64,000 nt of DNA from Adiantum capillus-veneris. Lineage: Eukaryota; Streptophyta; Polypodiopsida; Polypodiales; Pteridaceae. Numbering within the stretch: the first letter of the stretch is position 1; the number at the start of each line of letters is the position of its first letter. The stretch covers positions 53,419,209 to 53,483,208 of the forward strand of contig CM043971.1 in assembly GCA_014529385.2 (NCBI GenBank), in the 5' to 3' direction. Positions 10,602 to 21,800 of the stretch are shown in pieces. The notes below the pieces were generated by a model, which did no database searches, had not been told where the DNA came from, and saw only the letters and a list, made by a program, of their open reading frames with translations. A program made the position numbers and the translations under genes.

Positions 10602-11745
10602 GTGAAGAGAATTGAGAGAATACTCGCAACAATGAATATTTTTCCATTAGCTGAGATAGATCTCAACGCAGTGTTACTGCACAAAGATCAGGCTGAAAAG
10701 CAAAAGAAGCAATTTCCAGAGCAGTTCATTGAGCATAACTTTGGAGAACGGCGAGTTCAGCTAACTGGAAGGCCAGAAGAACCAGTTAATTCCAGTATAC
10801 CAGTGGATTCTGAACACTTGGAAGAAGTTACTGAGAATCAAAATAGCAGTTCAAAAATCAGAGGACCATCCTAGGATTACGCTGAGGAGTCAACCAAGAG
10901 AAAATGTGGAGGGCCTAACTGGTTACTTCCAGATGATCAGGAAATAGAGGAATGGAATTTAGGTTCTGAGGAAAATCCTAGATTGATCAAAGTCAACAAG
11001 CATTTGAATTTTAAGATGAAGAGAAGGCCCGACATATGTTTCAGCAGTACAAGGATGTGTTTGCATAAGAACATATTGATCTTTAAGGAGTAGATCCAGA
11101 AGTATGTCAACATCAAATACCATTGAAACCAGATGCTAGACCAGTACGGTTGCAGCGATACCGAATGGATCCAAATTATGCCAAGAAGGTCAAAGAAGAG
11201 ATTGATAACCTTCTAAAGGTTGGGCTCATTACTGAAGTAGCTAGTAGTGACTGGTTGTTCCCTATTGTGGTGGTACCCAAGAAAAATGGAAAGCTCAGAG
11301 TGTGTGTGGATTATAGGAATCTGAATGCTCAAACAATTAATGATCCATTTCCATTACCATTTACGGATATGTTGCTTGATGAAATCACAAGATATGAGAT
11401 GTTAGCTTTATGGATGGTTATAGTGGCTATAACCAGTTAGAGATTGCTCCTGAAGACCGGAGTAAAACCACTTTTATTAATGAGTGGGGAGCATTCATGT
11501 ATCTGGTAATGCCATTTGCTCTTTGCAATGCACCAGCCACTTTTCAACGATGTATGATGGAAATATTTAGTGAATTCCTTCACCGATTCCTTGCTATATT
11601 TATGGATGATTTTACTATATATTCAACAGAGGAGAAGCATTTACTTTTCCTTGAAATGGTTTTCCAGCACTATCAGGAAAAGCGGATCTGTTTGAACCCA
11701 TTCAAATATGTTTTCTTAGTTTGGAAAGGATAGCTACTGGGACAT
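10602..11745 (+). pseudogene. Reverse transcriptase of element 2
   Basis: A charged linker (10,602-10,874) leads to RT: KPDARPVRLQRYRMDPNY, VVVPKKNGKLRVCVDYRNLN, NDPFPLPFTDMLLDE (11,123-11,440), a one-base frame change near 11,405, then MDGYSGYNQLEIAPEDRSKT, FALCNAPATFQRCMM and the catalytic box FMDD at 11,599-11,610, intact. A TAG follows KYVFLVWKG at about 11,731. Classic Ty3/gypsy RT. Confidence 0.85.
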
Positions 11746-11748
11746 GTA

Positions 11749-12435
11749 GTGTCCAGGAGTGGTATAGAAATGGCCAATGACAAGATCCAGTGTGCAACAG
11801 GCCAAGGCGCCTCGGAATGTATCAGACTTAAGCTCTTTTCTGGGATATATCAATTTTTATCAACATTTGTGTACAAGTTTGCTTCCCAGGAATTACCTTT
11901 GTATGAACTTACAAAGAAGATGAGCAAGTTCAGTTGGACTGATGAATGTGGGAGAGTTTTCAGAATTTAAAGAATGCTATTATCAATAAGCTAGTTCTTC
12001 GACAACCAAATTGGGACGTCATTTTTCATGTACATGTCAATGCTTCAGGACTGGCGATGGGAGCAATACTGGCTCAGCCCAAAGGAAGAACTGATTATCC
12101 AGTATAGGTTCAATCAGGCTAAACAAGGGTATACAACTACTGAAAGAGAAGCCTTAGGGACGATTTTCAGTGCTACCAAATTCAGACATTATTTGTTGGG
12201 CAACCTATTTCATTTTAATGTGGATCATCAGGCCTTATTATTTCTAATCAATAAAGTCATTATTCGAGGCAGATTGATACGCTGGATGATATTCCTGATG
12301 GTATTTGAATTTCGTATCTTCTATAAGCTCGGGAAAAACCATTGTGGTGCTGATTTCCTGTCCAAGAGTACGGATGGTTACTATGAGGTGTCTTTAAGAG
12401 ACGAGCCAGTGGGGATGAAGGACTGTTTCAGTTAA
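11749..12435 (+). pseudogene. RNase H region of element 2
   Basis: Connection domain with FSGIYQFLSTFVYKFAS and KFSWTDECG (11,749-11,970), then after a break an RNase H segment with YTTTEREALGTIFSATKFRHY, VDHQALLFLI and HCGADFLSK (12,028-12,435). These are the usual gypsy RNase H blocks. Confidence 0.75.
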
Positions 12436-12439
12436 CAGC

Positions 12440-13678
12440 GGCATAATCCACCGATCCAAAATTGTATGAGGTAAATAAGTTCCTTTCTAATGGAGGATTC
12501 CCAGATAACTGGACTCAGAATCAGAAGAAGGCTCTGATTATTAAGAGTCTAAAGTTCACCATCATTCGAGGATCACTTTACAGATTGGGAGTGGATGGGG
12601 TTCTGCACAAATGTGTACCTATGGAGGGATGAATGAAAGTCATTTCGGAGGCACATAATGGGGATTCTAGGGGACATTTCTCTACTGATATCACTTCCTA
12701 AAAGATTCTTCACGCTGGCTTATGGTGGCAGACTTTTAATATCTGATGTCAGAAGCTTTTGTAAAACTTGTGATATATGCCAAAGAATGGGCAGACCCAT
12801 GGCAGCAGATATGACTCCTCTCACACCGGTTCATCCACTGTGTGTTTTTATAAAATAGGGTCTAGACTTTATGGGTCCCTTCAAGAAAATCACTCCAAGA
12901 AAGAATAGGTATATATTGATGGCCACTTGTCATGTGACCAAATGGGTAGAAGCTAAAGCTCTTCCCGACAACACAACAATATCTACTGCTATGTTTCTAT
13001 TGCCGAAAGCAGTAACAAGACTGTCAAGACTATTTTCACTAAGATTGTGCAGAAAGAGCCACACCAGTGGGACTTGAAACTTCAAACAGCTCTATGAGCA
13101 TATCGGACAGCTTATAAGGTCACCACGGGATTGACACCATTTAGAATGGTGTATGGCACCGAAGCTGTTGTGCCTATGGAATTTGTCATACCCAGTCTTA
13201 GGATGGCAGTTGAGTATGGGTTAGATTTTAATCACAATATGAAACAAAGGCTGGAGGAGTTAACACAGTTGGATGAGTTAAGGCAGAGGGCTATGCTGGA
13301 ACAAGAAATTGTTCAACAAAGAAGGAAACACTGGCATGACAAAAGAATCAAGGTCAGGCAGTTTCAGAAAGGAGATTTGGTTCTGTTATATCAATCAAAG
13401 CTAGGCCCTGAAAAATCGAATTTAAAAATAGCTTGGGCACGACCATATGAAGTTGATTGGGTATTCTCCAATGGCACAGTCAGATCGAAAGATTTATCTG
13501 GATTACGGTTGCCAGGGTATATAATGGGGCTAAAATCAAGTTTTATTATTCAGAAGACAGAGAGAATTCCAGAAATAAGGGTATTGGTAGTCTGGGAACT
13601 GAGGATCAAGAAATTCCAGAATCAGCTATTTTAAGCCTTTTTCATGTACAACCAGTTCTAGAACCAGTCAAAAGGTAA
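12440..13678 (+). pseudogene. Integrase of element 2 with the catalytic core deleted
   Basis: The zinc domain is spread over frames (EAHNGDSRGHF, then FCKTCDICQRMG). The core begins with GLDFMGPFKKITPRKNRYI, holding the first Asp, and KWVEAKALPDNTTISTAMFL. At about 13,005 the sequence jumps to AESSNKTVKTIF, normally some 50-60 residues later; the missing part holds the second Asp and the Glu. The C-terminal domain (TPFRMVYGTEAVVPMEF ... FQKGDLVLLY) is open at 13,131-13,634. Confidence 0.8.
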
Positions 13679-13702
13679 AAAAAGTATCAATACGATAACA
13701 CC

Positions 13703-14820
13703 GTGGCAATACCAGAATCAGTAATGTGTCGCAATCAATATCAGTTTTTATGGGGAAAAGGGTCAGTTGGACTATTAGTGGTAATCATTTCAGAGAAGAT
13801 GGAGAGGATTAGCCAATGCATGTGCACCACGTCATTTGCATTGCACAGGACTTTAGGAACAGTAAGTAGTGGAGCTTTTATGGTGCAAACGCGTATAACG
13901 GTAAGGCACGTAGGTATTTTTCCTTGTAAATCTCCTGCACGACGTCTGCCTACTGTTATCCATTCGCCATCGCCAAGCTCTGAAGTTTCGTCACTACAAC
14001 CACAAACTTCTTCATCTAGGGAAACTGTTGATTACTGTCTATTTTTACCAGCTACACCAGGGTACGGATTTGAAGCTTCAAATAAGTCCTCTTCTTCTCC
14101 CTCTATTGAGTCATCGTCTTCACGGTGTATGGGTAGGAAGAAAATGTCGAAAAGAATGCAGGAGACTGTAGAGGAAAACCAAGCACTTATTGCTGCTGCA
14201 AAAGCTTCTCTTCCACTTATTCCTCACAGTAAAATACAGTGGTATGTGTTTACTAAGCAAGCCCAGGCGTTACTCCAAGTGTGGGACTTTCATGTGGTTG
14301 TGCAAGCCACAAGAATCGAGTTTGACACAGCCTATCATTAGACAGGTTCTTGATACCTTCAATGTGGAGGATGGAAGTTCTATGGTCTATGGTAGAAAGG
14401 TGTCGGTAACACCTGAGAATATTGCTTTTGCATTCAAAATGCCAAATGAGCCAAAGCCATCTGTAGCAACAGCATAAAAAATCAGTGTAGCTCTGAAAGA
14501 AGATGATGTTGCCAAGAAGAAACGTAAAGCCAACGTGCAAGGGGTTCCACTGGCAGGTCTGGACATTCTTGCTGCTTACCGTTTGTAGCTGAAGCTGTGA
14601 GTCTCAAAAACAACCCAACTTATGTGTCAGAAAAATTGTTTGCTATGTTACTAGCAAAAAGATTGGATGCCACAGTTCCAATCAATCTATGTCAGATTCT
14701 GTCACATAATGTGCTTCAGCAGACTGCTAAGTTGAAGTCCCAAAATGTTTTCAAAGCTTGGCATGTTTAGTAGTTTCTTTAGTGGGCAACTATTCCGAAT
14801 GCTCATGACCAGGTAAGGAT
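13703..14820 (+). pseudogene. Post-integrase accessory region of element 2, part A
   Basis: Coding-like sequence in shifting frames after integrase: a Ser-rich stretch, MGRKKMSKRMQETVEENQ, QWYVFTKQAQALLQVWDF, then RQVLDTFNVEDGSSMVYGRK and VSVTPENIAFAFKMP. The last part recalls the plant-transposon-protein domain found in accessory ORFs of Tat/Ogre-like elements (motif memory only). At least two frame changes and two stops. Confidence 0.45.
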
Positions 14821-14857
14821 GGCTTGGAGCTAGAAGCCCTGTTCGATAACTAACAAT

Positions 14858-16404
14858 GTGGAATCATCATCATATGAAGAAGCCCCAGATAACCAATTAG
14901 CAATCACTGGGCAAAAGAGGAAAGCCACGCAAGAGGAGGTTGGCAGTTCGAAAAGACCAAAAACTACATTGGCTAAAAGCAGTGCTTTCCTTAGGCAGCT
15001 GGAAAGTGAAGTAAAAACAGTGTCTGTTGAAAGAACTCCAGTAGACCAGACTTCAGTTGGTTAGTCATAACAACATCTCGTCCAGACCACTGGTGGAATT
15101 AGTCACACAGTAGGGCAAGTTTCAGCAACCACCAATGCAAGAAAAGACCAGTCAGATAGGATAAGTGCTGAGCAGCCCCAGCAGGTTAGACAGATAAAGG
15201 AAAAGGACCAGCGGTACCTTCGAGTCCACTTGGTAAGGTTTTCATTCTTTACAGTGAGGCGGCTCTGCATTTAACGAAGAATGACTGTTTACAACAACTG
15301 TAGACTCATCCTCTTAAAGGAAGTCTACTCCTGTGCAAATCTGATTACACTACACTACCATATTTGGCTCCTGCCACAATTTACAAGCCAGTTGCATGTG
15401 ACCCAGCCACAATGAATGATAGATGTTATGTACTTATTTAGTCATCCTAGAACACTATTGTGAATGCCATAGGACAAATGTTGAATGTCTCAGTGTCAAA
15501 TGATGAATTGACCAAGTTGAAAGCTAAACTGAGGGAGACTGAGCAACAAGTTGAAAAGTTGGAGCAAGAGAGAGGAGCCCAGTCCCTGCGGCATAGTGTC
15601 CTTGAAAATCAACTAGCTAGGACCATTCAACACTTAGAAGATAAGTTGTCCAAGATGGAGTCTGAGATGTACACGCTTTGAGAAGAAAAAGCAGAGGCTG
15701 AAAGAGCTGCTGATAGATTCGAAACCATGCTGCAAATGAAGAGAGTTGATTTCAACTCATTGCTGACTAGTCACACTGCCTTAAAAGCCACTTTAACTGA
15801 AAGATATATGTATAATAATTTGGCTGAGATACTGAATCAAGAGGGGAATGCTGTTTTCAATATAGATAATCTAAGAGCGCTTATGGAAACAATGCAGAGT
15901 GATTTGCAGGATAAAATCTTTGAATACAATAGTGCTTTGGCAAATCAAGCTATCTTGGATTATATTGAGCAGCAGAACAACCTCGATGAGGATGATGATA
16001 AGGCAACAGAAGAGGAAGAGAAGGAGGATGAACCAGAAGAAAGACATGATGATGATGACTCTCCTCCATCTCCACCTTCAGGATTCGGTGCTGGTGGAGC
16101 AGGGGACACAAGAGGAAATCAGCCCAACATAGACCAACCAGACCAGTATGAAGGTCAGCAGTCGGGTAATCAGCAAGCTGGAGATCAGCAACCCAACAAC
16201 ACTGGGAGTTCACCAGTGCACCAATCACAGCACAATATGGATGAGAAAGGGGAAGGCAAAGCTGTGACTGAGGTTCTAAAGGGTGATGAGCAACATTCAT
16301 TACAACTCATCACACTGAACAAGAGTCTAAGACATCAGCAAGCTCTTCTAACCAGGATGTATGTGGAGGATGGTGTTCTTTTGTCTGATCTGGAACAATT
16401 TTAG
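14858..16404 (+). pseudogene. Post-integrase accessory region of element 2, part B (coiled coil, acidic, Q-rich)
   Basis: Three open stretches in one strand. 14,858-15,064 has a nuclear-localisation-like KRKATQEEVGSSKRPK. 15,460-15,681 is a long coiled coil (KLKAKLRETEQQVEKLEQER). 15,727-16,404 continues helical, then an acidic run (about residues 85-110), a Gly/Pro patch and a Q/N-rich part. No catalytic motif; it reads like a structural or nucleic-acid packaging protein. The frame is interrupted by only a few stops. Confidence 0.5.
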
Positions 16405-16866
16405 CGACTGTATGTCGGTACCAAAGAAATGGTCCAACATTGGAAATTAGCTGCTTTCCATGACCAAGAGGTGTGTCAACTACCTGAGCATCCTAGCAGA
16501 ATTCAATCTCATCCTCCTTTTGGTATATAAGGCTGGTAGTGGTACACATCATCACATAACCTATAGTATAGAGGTTAACTTTGTAATTCTACATGGTCCG
16601 AAGAGATAAGGGTCATCACCGCCAATACAACCAATAAATCTTTGATAAAGAGTGGATTTTTCATGACATTGATTTTAGCATTTACAATGCAATTCAACAT
16701 AGCATCTCTACTACCCCCTTTTACTCACTTGCATATCTATCACGTTTTGTGAACAATTTATGAATTCCACCAACTTATAGAAGAGAGGTCTTGGGACACT
16801 CACTCTTACATTTAAGTTTTTCAATTCAATTCTCTTCATATATATCTTTGATGTCTCTTGGGATTG
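16405..16866. other. Non-coding stretch between element 2 and the inverted-repeat segment
   Basis: Contains TATATAA at 16,524 and AT-rich sequence; possibly the decayed 3' end of element 2. No convincing gene. Confidence 0.35.
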
Positions 16867-16898
16867 CATTAGGAGAAAGTTGGACTCACTTTTGGGCC
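16867..16898 (+). repeat. Left terminal inverted repeat (32 bp)
   Basis: Begins CATTAGGAGAAAGTTGG and ends TTTTGGGCC. Exact reverse complement of 32,422-32,453. Bases outside the 32 differ on the two sides. Confidence 0.8.
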
Positions 16899-17223
16899 TT
16901 TCAGTTCTAGAGAGAGAGTGGTGCTCGACCAATGAGTAAGAGGCTAACGTTACATCGAGAATCGACATTTTGGAGCCAAGCTCTTTTAGAAAAAAGAGAG
17001 AATATTATTTTTGTTCATCAAATTGCAACAATTTCATGCTTTCAAGGCATAAATGCCATAATTCGTACTAACTCTGTACCGACGAATTTCAGAACTTCCA
17101 TTGAAGACTCTATCTAGTATCTATGTTCCCGCCCAAATATGACTTTGAGTAGCTCTAATTCCCTCTCAAAACTTCTTCCCTTTTCATATTTGCACTAACC
17201 TTTCTGTGTATTCTAGTGCACAC

Positions 17224-17545
17224 CATGACTACTTCTCGAAGGCCTAGCACTACCATTGACTATGTTAGCATTTTTACCAGTTATACTACAGATGATCAAG
17301 CATGGATACCATCTCAAATAACTATCGGAAGTTGGGCTCTACTGCAAACTAGGAGGAGGAAGAGGAGGCAATGCAATGATTTTGTGGAGGCTTTCAAGGG
17401 ACAAGTTAAAGAGTTTAAAGTGTGTGCACAAAGCAAGCGAGTGAAAGAGGTCCTCATACAACATGCTTTCCAGCATGCGGACTTAAGGTTGCAAAGATCT
17501 CCTCCAAGTTTTCCACGGCATCGATCCAACTGTAAGTTATTTTGA
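17224..17545 (+). CDS. Unrecognised basic ORF at the left end of the TIR segment
   Basis: Starting at the ATG at 17,225 (MTTSRRPSTTIDYVSIF) the frame codes for about 106 residues, with a basic cluster TRRRKRRQ and a helical part EAFKGQVKEFKVCAQSKRV. It is the first ORF inside the left TIR. I do not recognise it. A minus-strand frame (17,687-17,454) overlaps and is also helical, so the true strand is not certain. Confidence 0.35.
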
Positions 17546-18205
17546 GCATCTCACTTAGTGCATGATTATATTTGAAGGTTAAGTGGTGGATATCATCTTT
17601 GGTATGTTTCAAATATTTATCCATCGAATATGACAGATTGGCAACCGATTGAGAGCATAGTTGGGATTTTTTATGCTTTCCATGCATTTATTGGTGACCA
17701 AATGTACCGAGTAAGACAACACAAGGAACTTGCAGATAATGGAATATTCTTTTATGATATGTTATATTTGGAACCGAGAACTTCCTTTGGTTATCTCCTT
17801 TGTCACTTCCATCCTTTGACATCAAGGATTGGTCTTTGCCAGCTCCGTAAACTAGTGAAAGCTTTAGGAATAAGTTGTTTCAGGATATACAAAAGTCCCT
17901 CAAGTATTCATTTGCCACAAAAATAGTTCGGCTCGCACTATTTATGCCTCTTGAAGTGTTTGTAGATTTCTTCTTCGATGAGAAAATAAGGACTACTGCA
18001 ACAATGTTCATTTGCAAGTCTGAGAGCTGTCTGTTTGGACTTTCTGGATGATAATTGGGATAGGAAACAATCACAGGGCAAAATCTGTATTTTGCAAAAG
18101 AAGTCCATAATTTTCAAGTTCATTATAAGATCTCAAAATTTCATAGTGTCGTTTTACTATTTTAGATATCATCTTCTTAGTGGGCAGCTTATTCCACTCG
18201 ACCAA
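17546..18205 (+). other. Coding-like fragments upstream of the copia insertion
   Basis: Several open stretches, for example 17,630-17,926 (MTDWQPIESIVGIFYAFHAF) and, in another frame near 17,880-18,050, RLALFMPLEVFVDFFFDEK followed by MFICKSESCLFGLSG. They may be exons or the remains of one gene of the TIR segment. Not recognised; splice structure unresolved. The last frame is cut by the copia element. Confidence 0.3.
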
Positions 18206-18210
18206 GATAC
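18206..18210. repeat. Target-site duplication, left (GATAC)
   Basis: GATAC directly before the 5' LTR; repeated at 23,392-23,396 directly after the 3' LTR. Five bases, as made by copia integrases. Confidence 0.95.
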
Positions 18211-18487
18211 TGTAGACATGTAGTAGTGTTAGTGTGTATACGCGCTTCACCAGGGGCACTTTTCTCCCACTGGGTTTTTCCCCCTGGACATCTGGTGTGA
18301 AAGGATACCTTATCTCTTAGGGTTTCATATAAGCTTTGTAGCTCTGAGTTTGTATACACTATTATTCTAATACAGAGAGAAAGACTACAGAGATCTCGTA
18401 CACAAGCTCTGTGTCTTCTCCTTCTCCATCTTCTTCCTACTCTGAGTTGCTGTCTTCCTTCTGTTTCCTGTTTCATCATCTTCAACA
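18211..18487 (+). repeat. 5' LTR of the copia element
   Basis: 277 bp, TGTAGACATG to TCTTCAACA. Differs from the 3' LTR only at two sites (T/C in the GGATACC/GGACACC context and A/G in the GAGAAAGAC/GAGAGAGAC context). Confidence 0.97.
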
Positions 18488-18489
18488 AT

Positions 18490-18501
18490 TGGTATCAGAG
18501 C
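18490..18501 (+). other. Primer-binding site, initiator tRNA-Met
   Basis: TGGTATCAGAGC, the exact plant initiator-Met complement, two bases after the LTR. Confidence 0.95.
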
Positions 18502-18886
18502 AAGGTGATTTCCAGAGCCTCTACTTGCGTTTTCGCGTCCGCGCGCGCAATCGCAGTTTTCAGCCAATTTTCGGAAAATTTGCTCGTGGGAGCATCCTCG
18601 ACGTTCCGGGAGTATTCTGAGTAGGTGACCTGGGGTTTTACCCCCCTTTCGAAGCCGTTCGAGCCCTCATAATTTTGTTCTGAGCAGCGTAGGAGAAGTT
18701 ACTTTTCGGAGGCGTTTAGATCAAGAGGGTGTGCTTTTTGACAGATTTTCTTCAGGTAAACAGTTCTTTTGGGAAGCAGCTTGTCTTAGCTTTGTGCTGA
18801 GATTTTGTGTAGAGTTTTGCTTGCATTGGAGAGGAGATTTGTGAATCTCTTGGAGGTTCTTTTGCTCTCTTGTGTGCATCCACAAT

Positions 18887-21800
18887 ATGGCTCAATCTAC
18901 GGAGAAAGAGATTTTTGGTGCGTTTACATCCGAAGACAAATTGGATGGTACCAACTATTCTCTTTGGTCTTTTATGGCCAAAAATGTTTTGGTTGGTAAA
19001 GGATTGTGGGATTATGTATCTGGAGATGAAGTTCATCCAGGTAGCATTGCACCTGCCACGCCTGGTCGTGGTGCAGCTGTTGGTGCAGGACCCTCACAAG
19101 TCACTCCAGAGCAAAAGAGATGGGATACTAAAGATGCACAAGCTATGGCTATGATTGCCTTAACCATAAAGAGGATAATCACACCACATATCAGATCTTG
19201 CAGAAATTCTAAGGATGCTTGGAACACTCTGCAAGCTATGTTTGGAGGAAGAAATGCTGCCAGAATAGAGTTTTTGAAGAAACAACTTGACAAAATACAG
19301 ATGGACGAAGGTGACGATATCGTCGAGCATCTTACAAAAATCAGGGATCTTAAAGAGCAATTGCTTAGCATTGATGAAGTGATTCCAGAGAAGGACTTGG
19401 TTTCCAAAACACTCAATTCACTACCACCATCTTATTTGACTTTTCAGACTTCTTTGACTCTGTCTTTGCGAGCTAATCCTGAGCCTCTTCATTTTGAAGA
19501 GTTAGTGGCTTTGCTATTGCAGGAGGATCAATCACGTAAGAACAAGTCTTTACAGGTGGATGGTATGGATCATGCTCTTGTTGTACAGAACAAAAACAAG
19601 GGTAAAGAGAGTGCTCATCACTCCAAGTCTGGTGCAGGACATTCTTCAGAGAAGTCTAAAGGTGATTCCGACAAGTCCAAGAAGAAAGGTAAATGTCACT
19701 AATGCAAGAAACTTGGTCACTACATTAGTGAGTGTAAAAAGCGAATTGCTAAAGAAAAGAAGAAAGAGTCAAGTTTGGTTGTTTCAGCTTCTGGTGATTC
19801 TTATACAGCTAAAGAAGAGTCTGCAAACTTTGTGCAGGATTCTTATGCTTTCGTAGTATGTTCAGATTTTTCTGCTTACAGTGTTGACAAGACACAAATG
19901 ATTTGGTACTTTGATAGTGGTGCATCCAGGCATATTACTTCAAGGAAGGATTTGTTTTGTTCATTGGATGCAGCTCCGGCAGGAAAGAAGGTGACATGTG
20001 CAAATAATGCTTCTTATCCCATCAAAGGCGTTGGTAAGATTTTGATTACCATTTCAGATGGTTCAGATTTATGCTTGCCAGATGTCTTATATGTTCCAGG
20101 GATCAAGAAGAATTTGTTGTCTGTATCCTCTCTTGCAAAAAATGGTCTTCGGGTCATTTTTGAGGATGACAGATGTGTTGTACGAGATCGAGAGAATGGT
20201 TATTCTCTTATCACTACAGGTACGCTGGAAAATGGACTATTTGTGCTAGATCGTTATGAAAAGCAGATTCAGGTATGTATTGCAGAAACAAAGACTCGGG
20301 CAATGCAGGATGCTGAGTTGTGGCATGCTAGATTTGGGCATGTTGGTTATGGCAGTTTGATGACTTTACAACGTCATAATATGGTGCATGATTTGTCTTT
20401 ATTGGAGATGCCACCAAGACATGTATGTGAAGGTTGCGTTCTTGTAAAGATGCACAGATTTGCATTTTCGCAGGATGGTTCAGTTAAAGGGACACGAAAG
20501 TTGCAGCTTGTACACAGTGATGTATGTGGTCCTATGAGGATGCCATCTTTGGGAAATAGCCTTTATTTTGTGACCTTCATTGATGACTTTTCCAGGTTTT
20601 GTTGGGTGTATCCACTCAAAGAAAAGTCAGATGTGTTTGCAGTTTTTCAACATTATGTCGCCATGGTTGAAAATGAAACAGGTTGCAAAGTACAGACTCT
20701 TCGTACTGATCGAGGAGGTGAATACATGTCAGGTGCATTTAAGGATTTTTTGGGAAAGAAAGGCATTAAACACCAATGCACTATGCCATACACACCACAA
20801 CAAAATGGTGTTGCAGAAAGGAAGAACAGGTCTTTAATGGAGACGGCTAGATGTATGCTCAAGGCTAAGAGTTTGCCTCATAAGCTATGGATGGAGGCAG
20901 TTGCTTGTGCAGCACATGTTTTGAATAGGTGTCCTACTCATGCCTTGAAGACCATTACTCCATATGAAGCTTGGTATGACAGAAAACCTTCAGCCAGTTA
21001 TCTTCGTGTTTTTGGTTGTCTTGCTTATGCTCACATCCCTCAGCAGTTGCGTAGGAAGCTTGATGATAAGGCAATCAAATGTATATTTGTGGGGTACAGT
21101 AGTGGAAGTAAAGGTTATAGACTTTACAATCCTACCACAAACAAGATTTTTGAAAGTCATGATGTAATTTTTGCAGAAACTACTGCTCAACCTATGGTTG
21201 CTTTTGATGTACCTCATATGCAGACACATGATGTATTTGAAGGTTTGCTTCCTTCTTTTGTGGAGAATCAAGAATCACAACAGGTTGATAATCTTGATCA
21301 ATCTTTTGATCAGCATGTGACACCTCATGATGTAGAGAAAATTGTGCGTGAAGAGAAAGAAGTTCTCAGGGAAGAAAGAACCTTGCCTAAATGGGTTCAG
21401 AAAACTTTGCAAGATAGCAAGTTGGATGCACCGTTGCCACGAAAAACACGTGTTGGTACTACTTTTGGCAGAGAGCAAGTAGATTTGGCTTGCTTTAGCA
21501 CTCTTTGTGATGCAGATGAGCATGATTCATTTGAACAAGCTTTAGAGTGTGTTCAGTGGAAAGATGCTACGCAACAAGAAATTGATTCTATTCATAAGAA
21601 TCATACATGGGATCTAGTGGACTTGCCTACAGGTAAAAAGCCTATTGGTACAAAGTGGGTTTTTAAGGTAAAAAGGAAACAAGATGGTACTGTTGACAGG
21701 TACAAAGCAAGGCTTGTGGAAAAAGGCTATGCGCAAAAGAAAGGCATAGATTATGATGAAACCTTTGATCCTACTTCTTGTGCGTCCATAGTTAGATCAC

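Larger units (their letters stand above)
7531..16530 (+). mobile_element. Degenerate Ty3/gypsy retrotransposon (element 2) with accessory 3' region
   Basis: Plus-strand order: LTR-like promoter region, degenerate Met-type primer site, gag with zinc knuckles, protease, RT, RNase H, integrase, then about 2.8 kb of accessory reading frames. Many stops and frameshifts. No 3' copy of the 7,531-7,945 LTR was found, so the 3' limit (about 16.5 kb, near a TATATAA at 16,524) is uncertain. Confidence 0.8.

Noticed and set aside
15950-16300. His/Leu-rich frame opposite the accessory region of element 2
   Set aside because: Antisense of an acidic, Q-rich coding stretch; composition explains it.
7531-16700. 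A 3' LTR for element 2
   Set aside because: Nothing between 16.4 and 16.8 kb resembles 7,531-7,945.
19033-21523. Several minus-strand frames inside the copia element
   Set aside because: All oppose gag-pol, whose motifs are clear.
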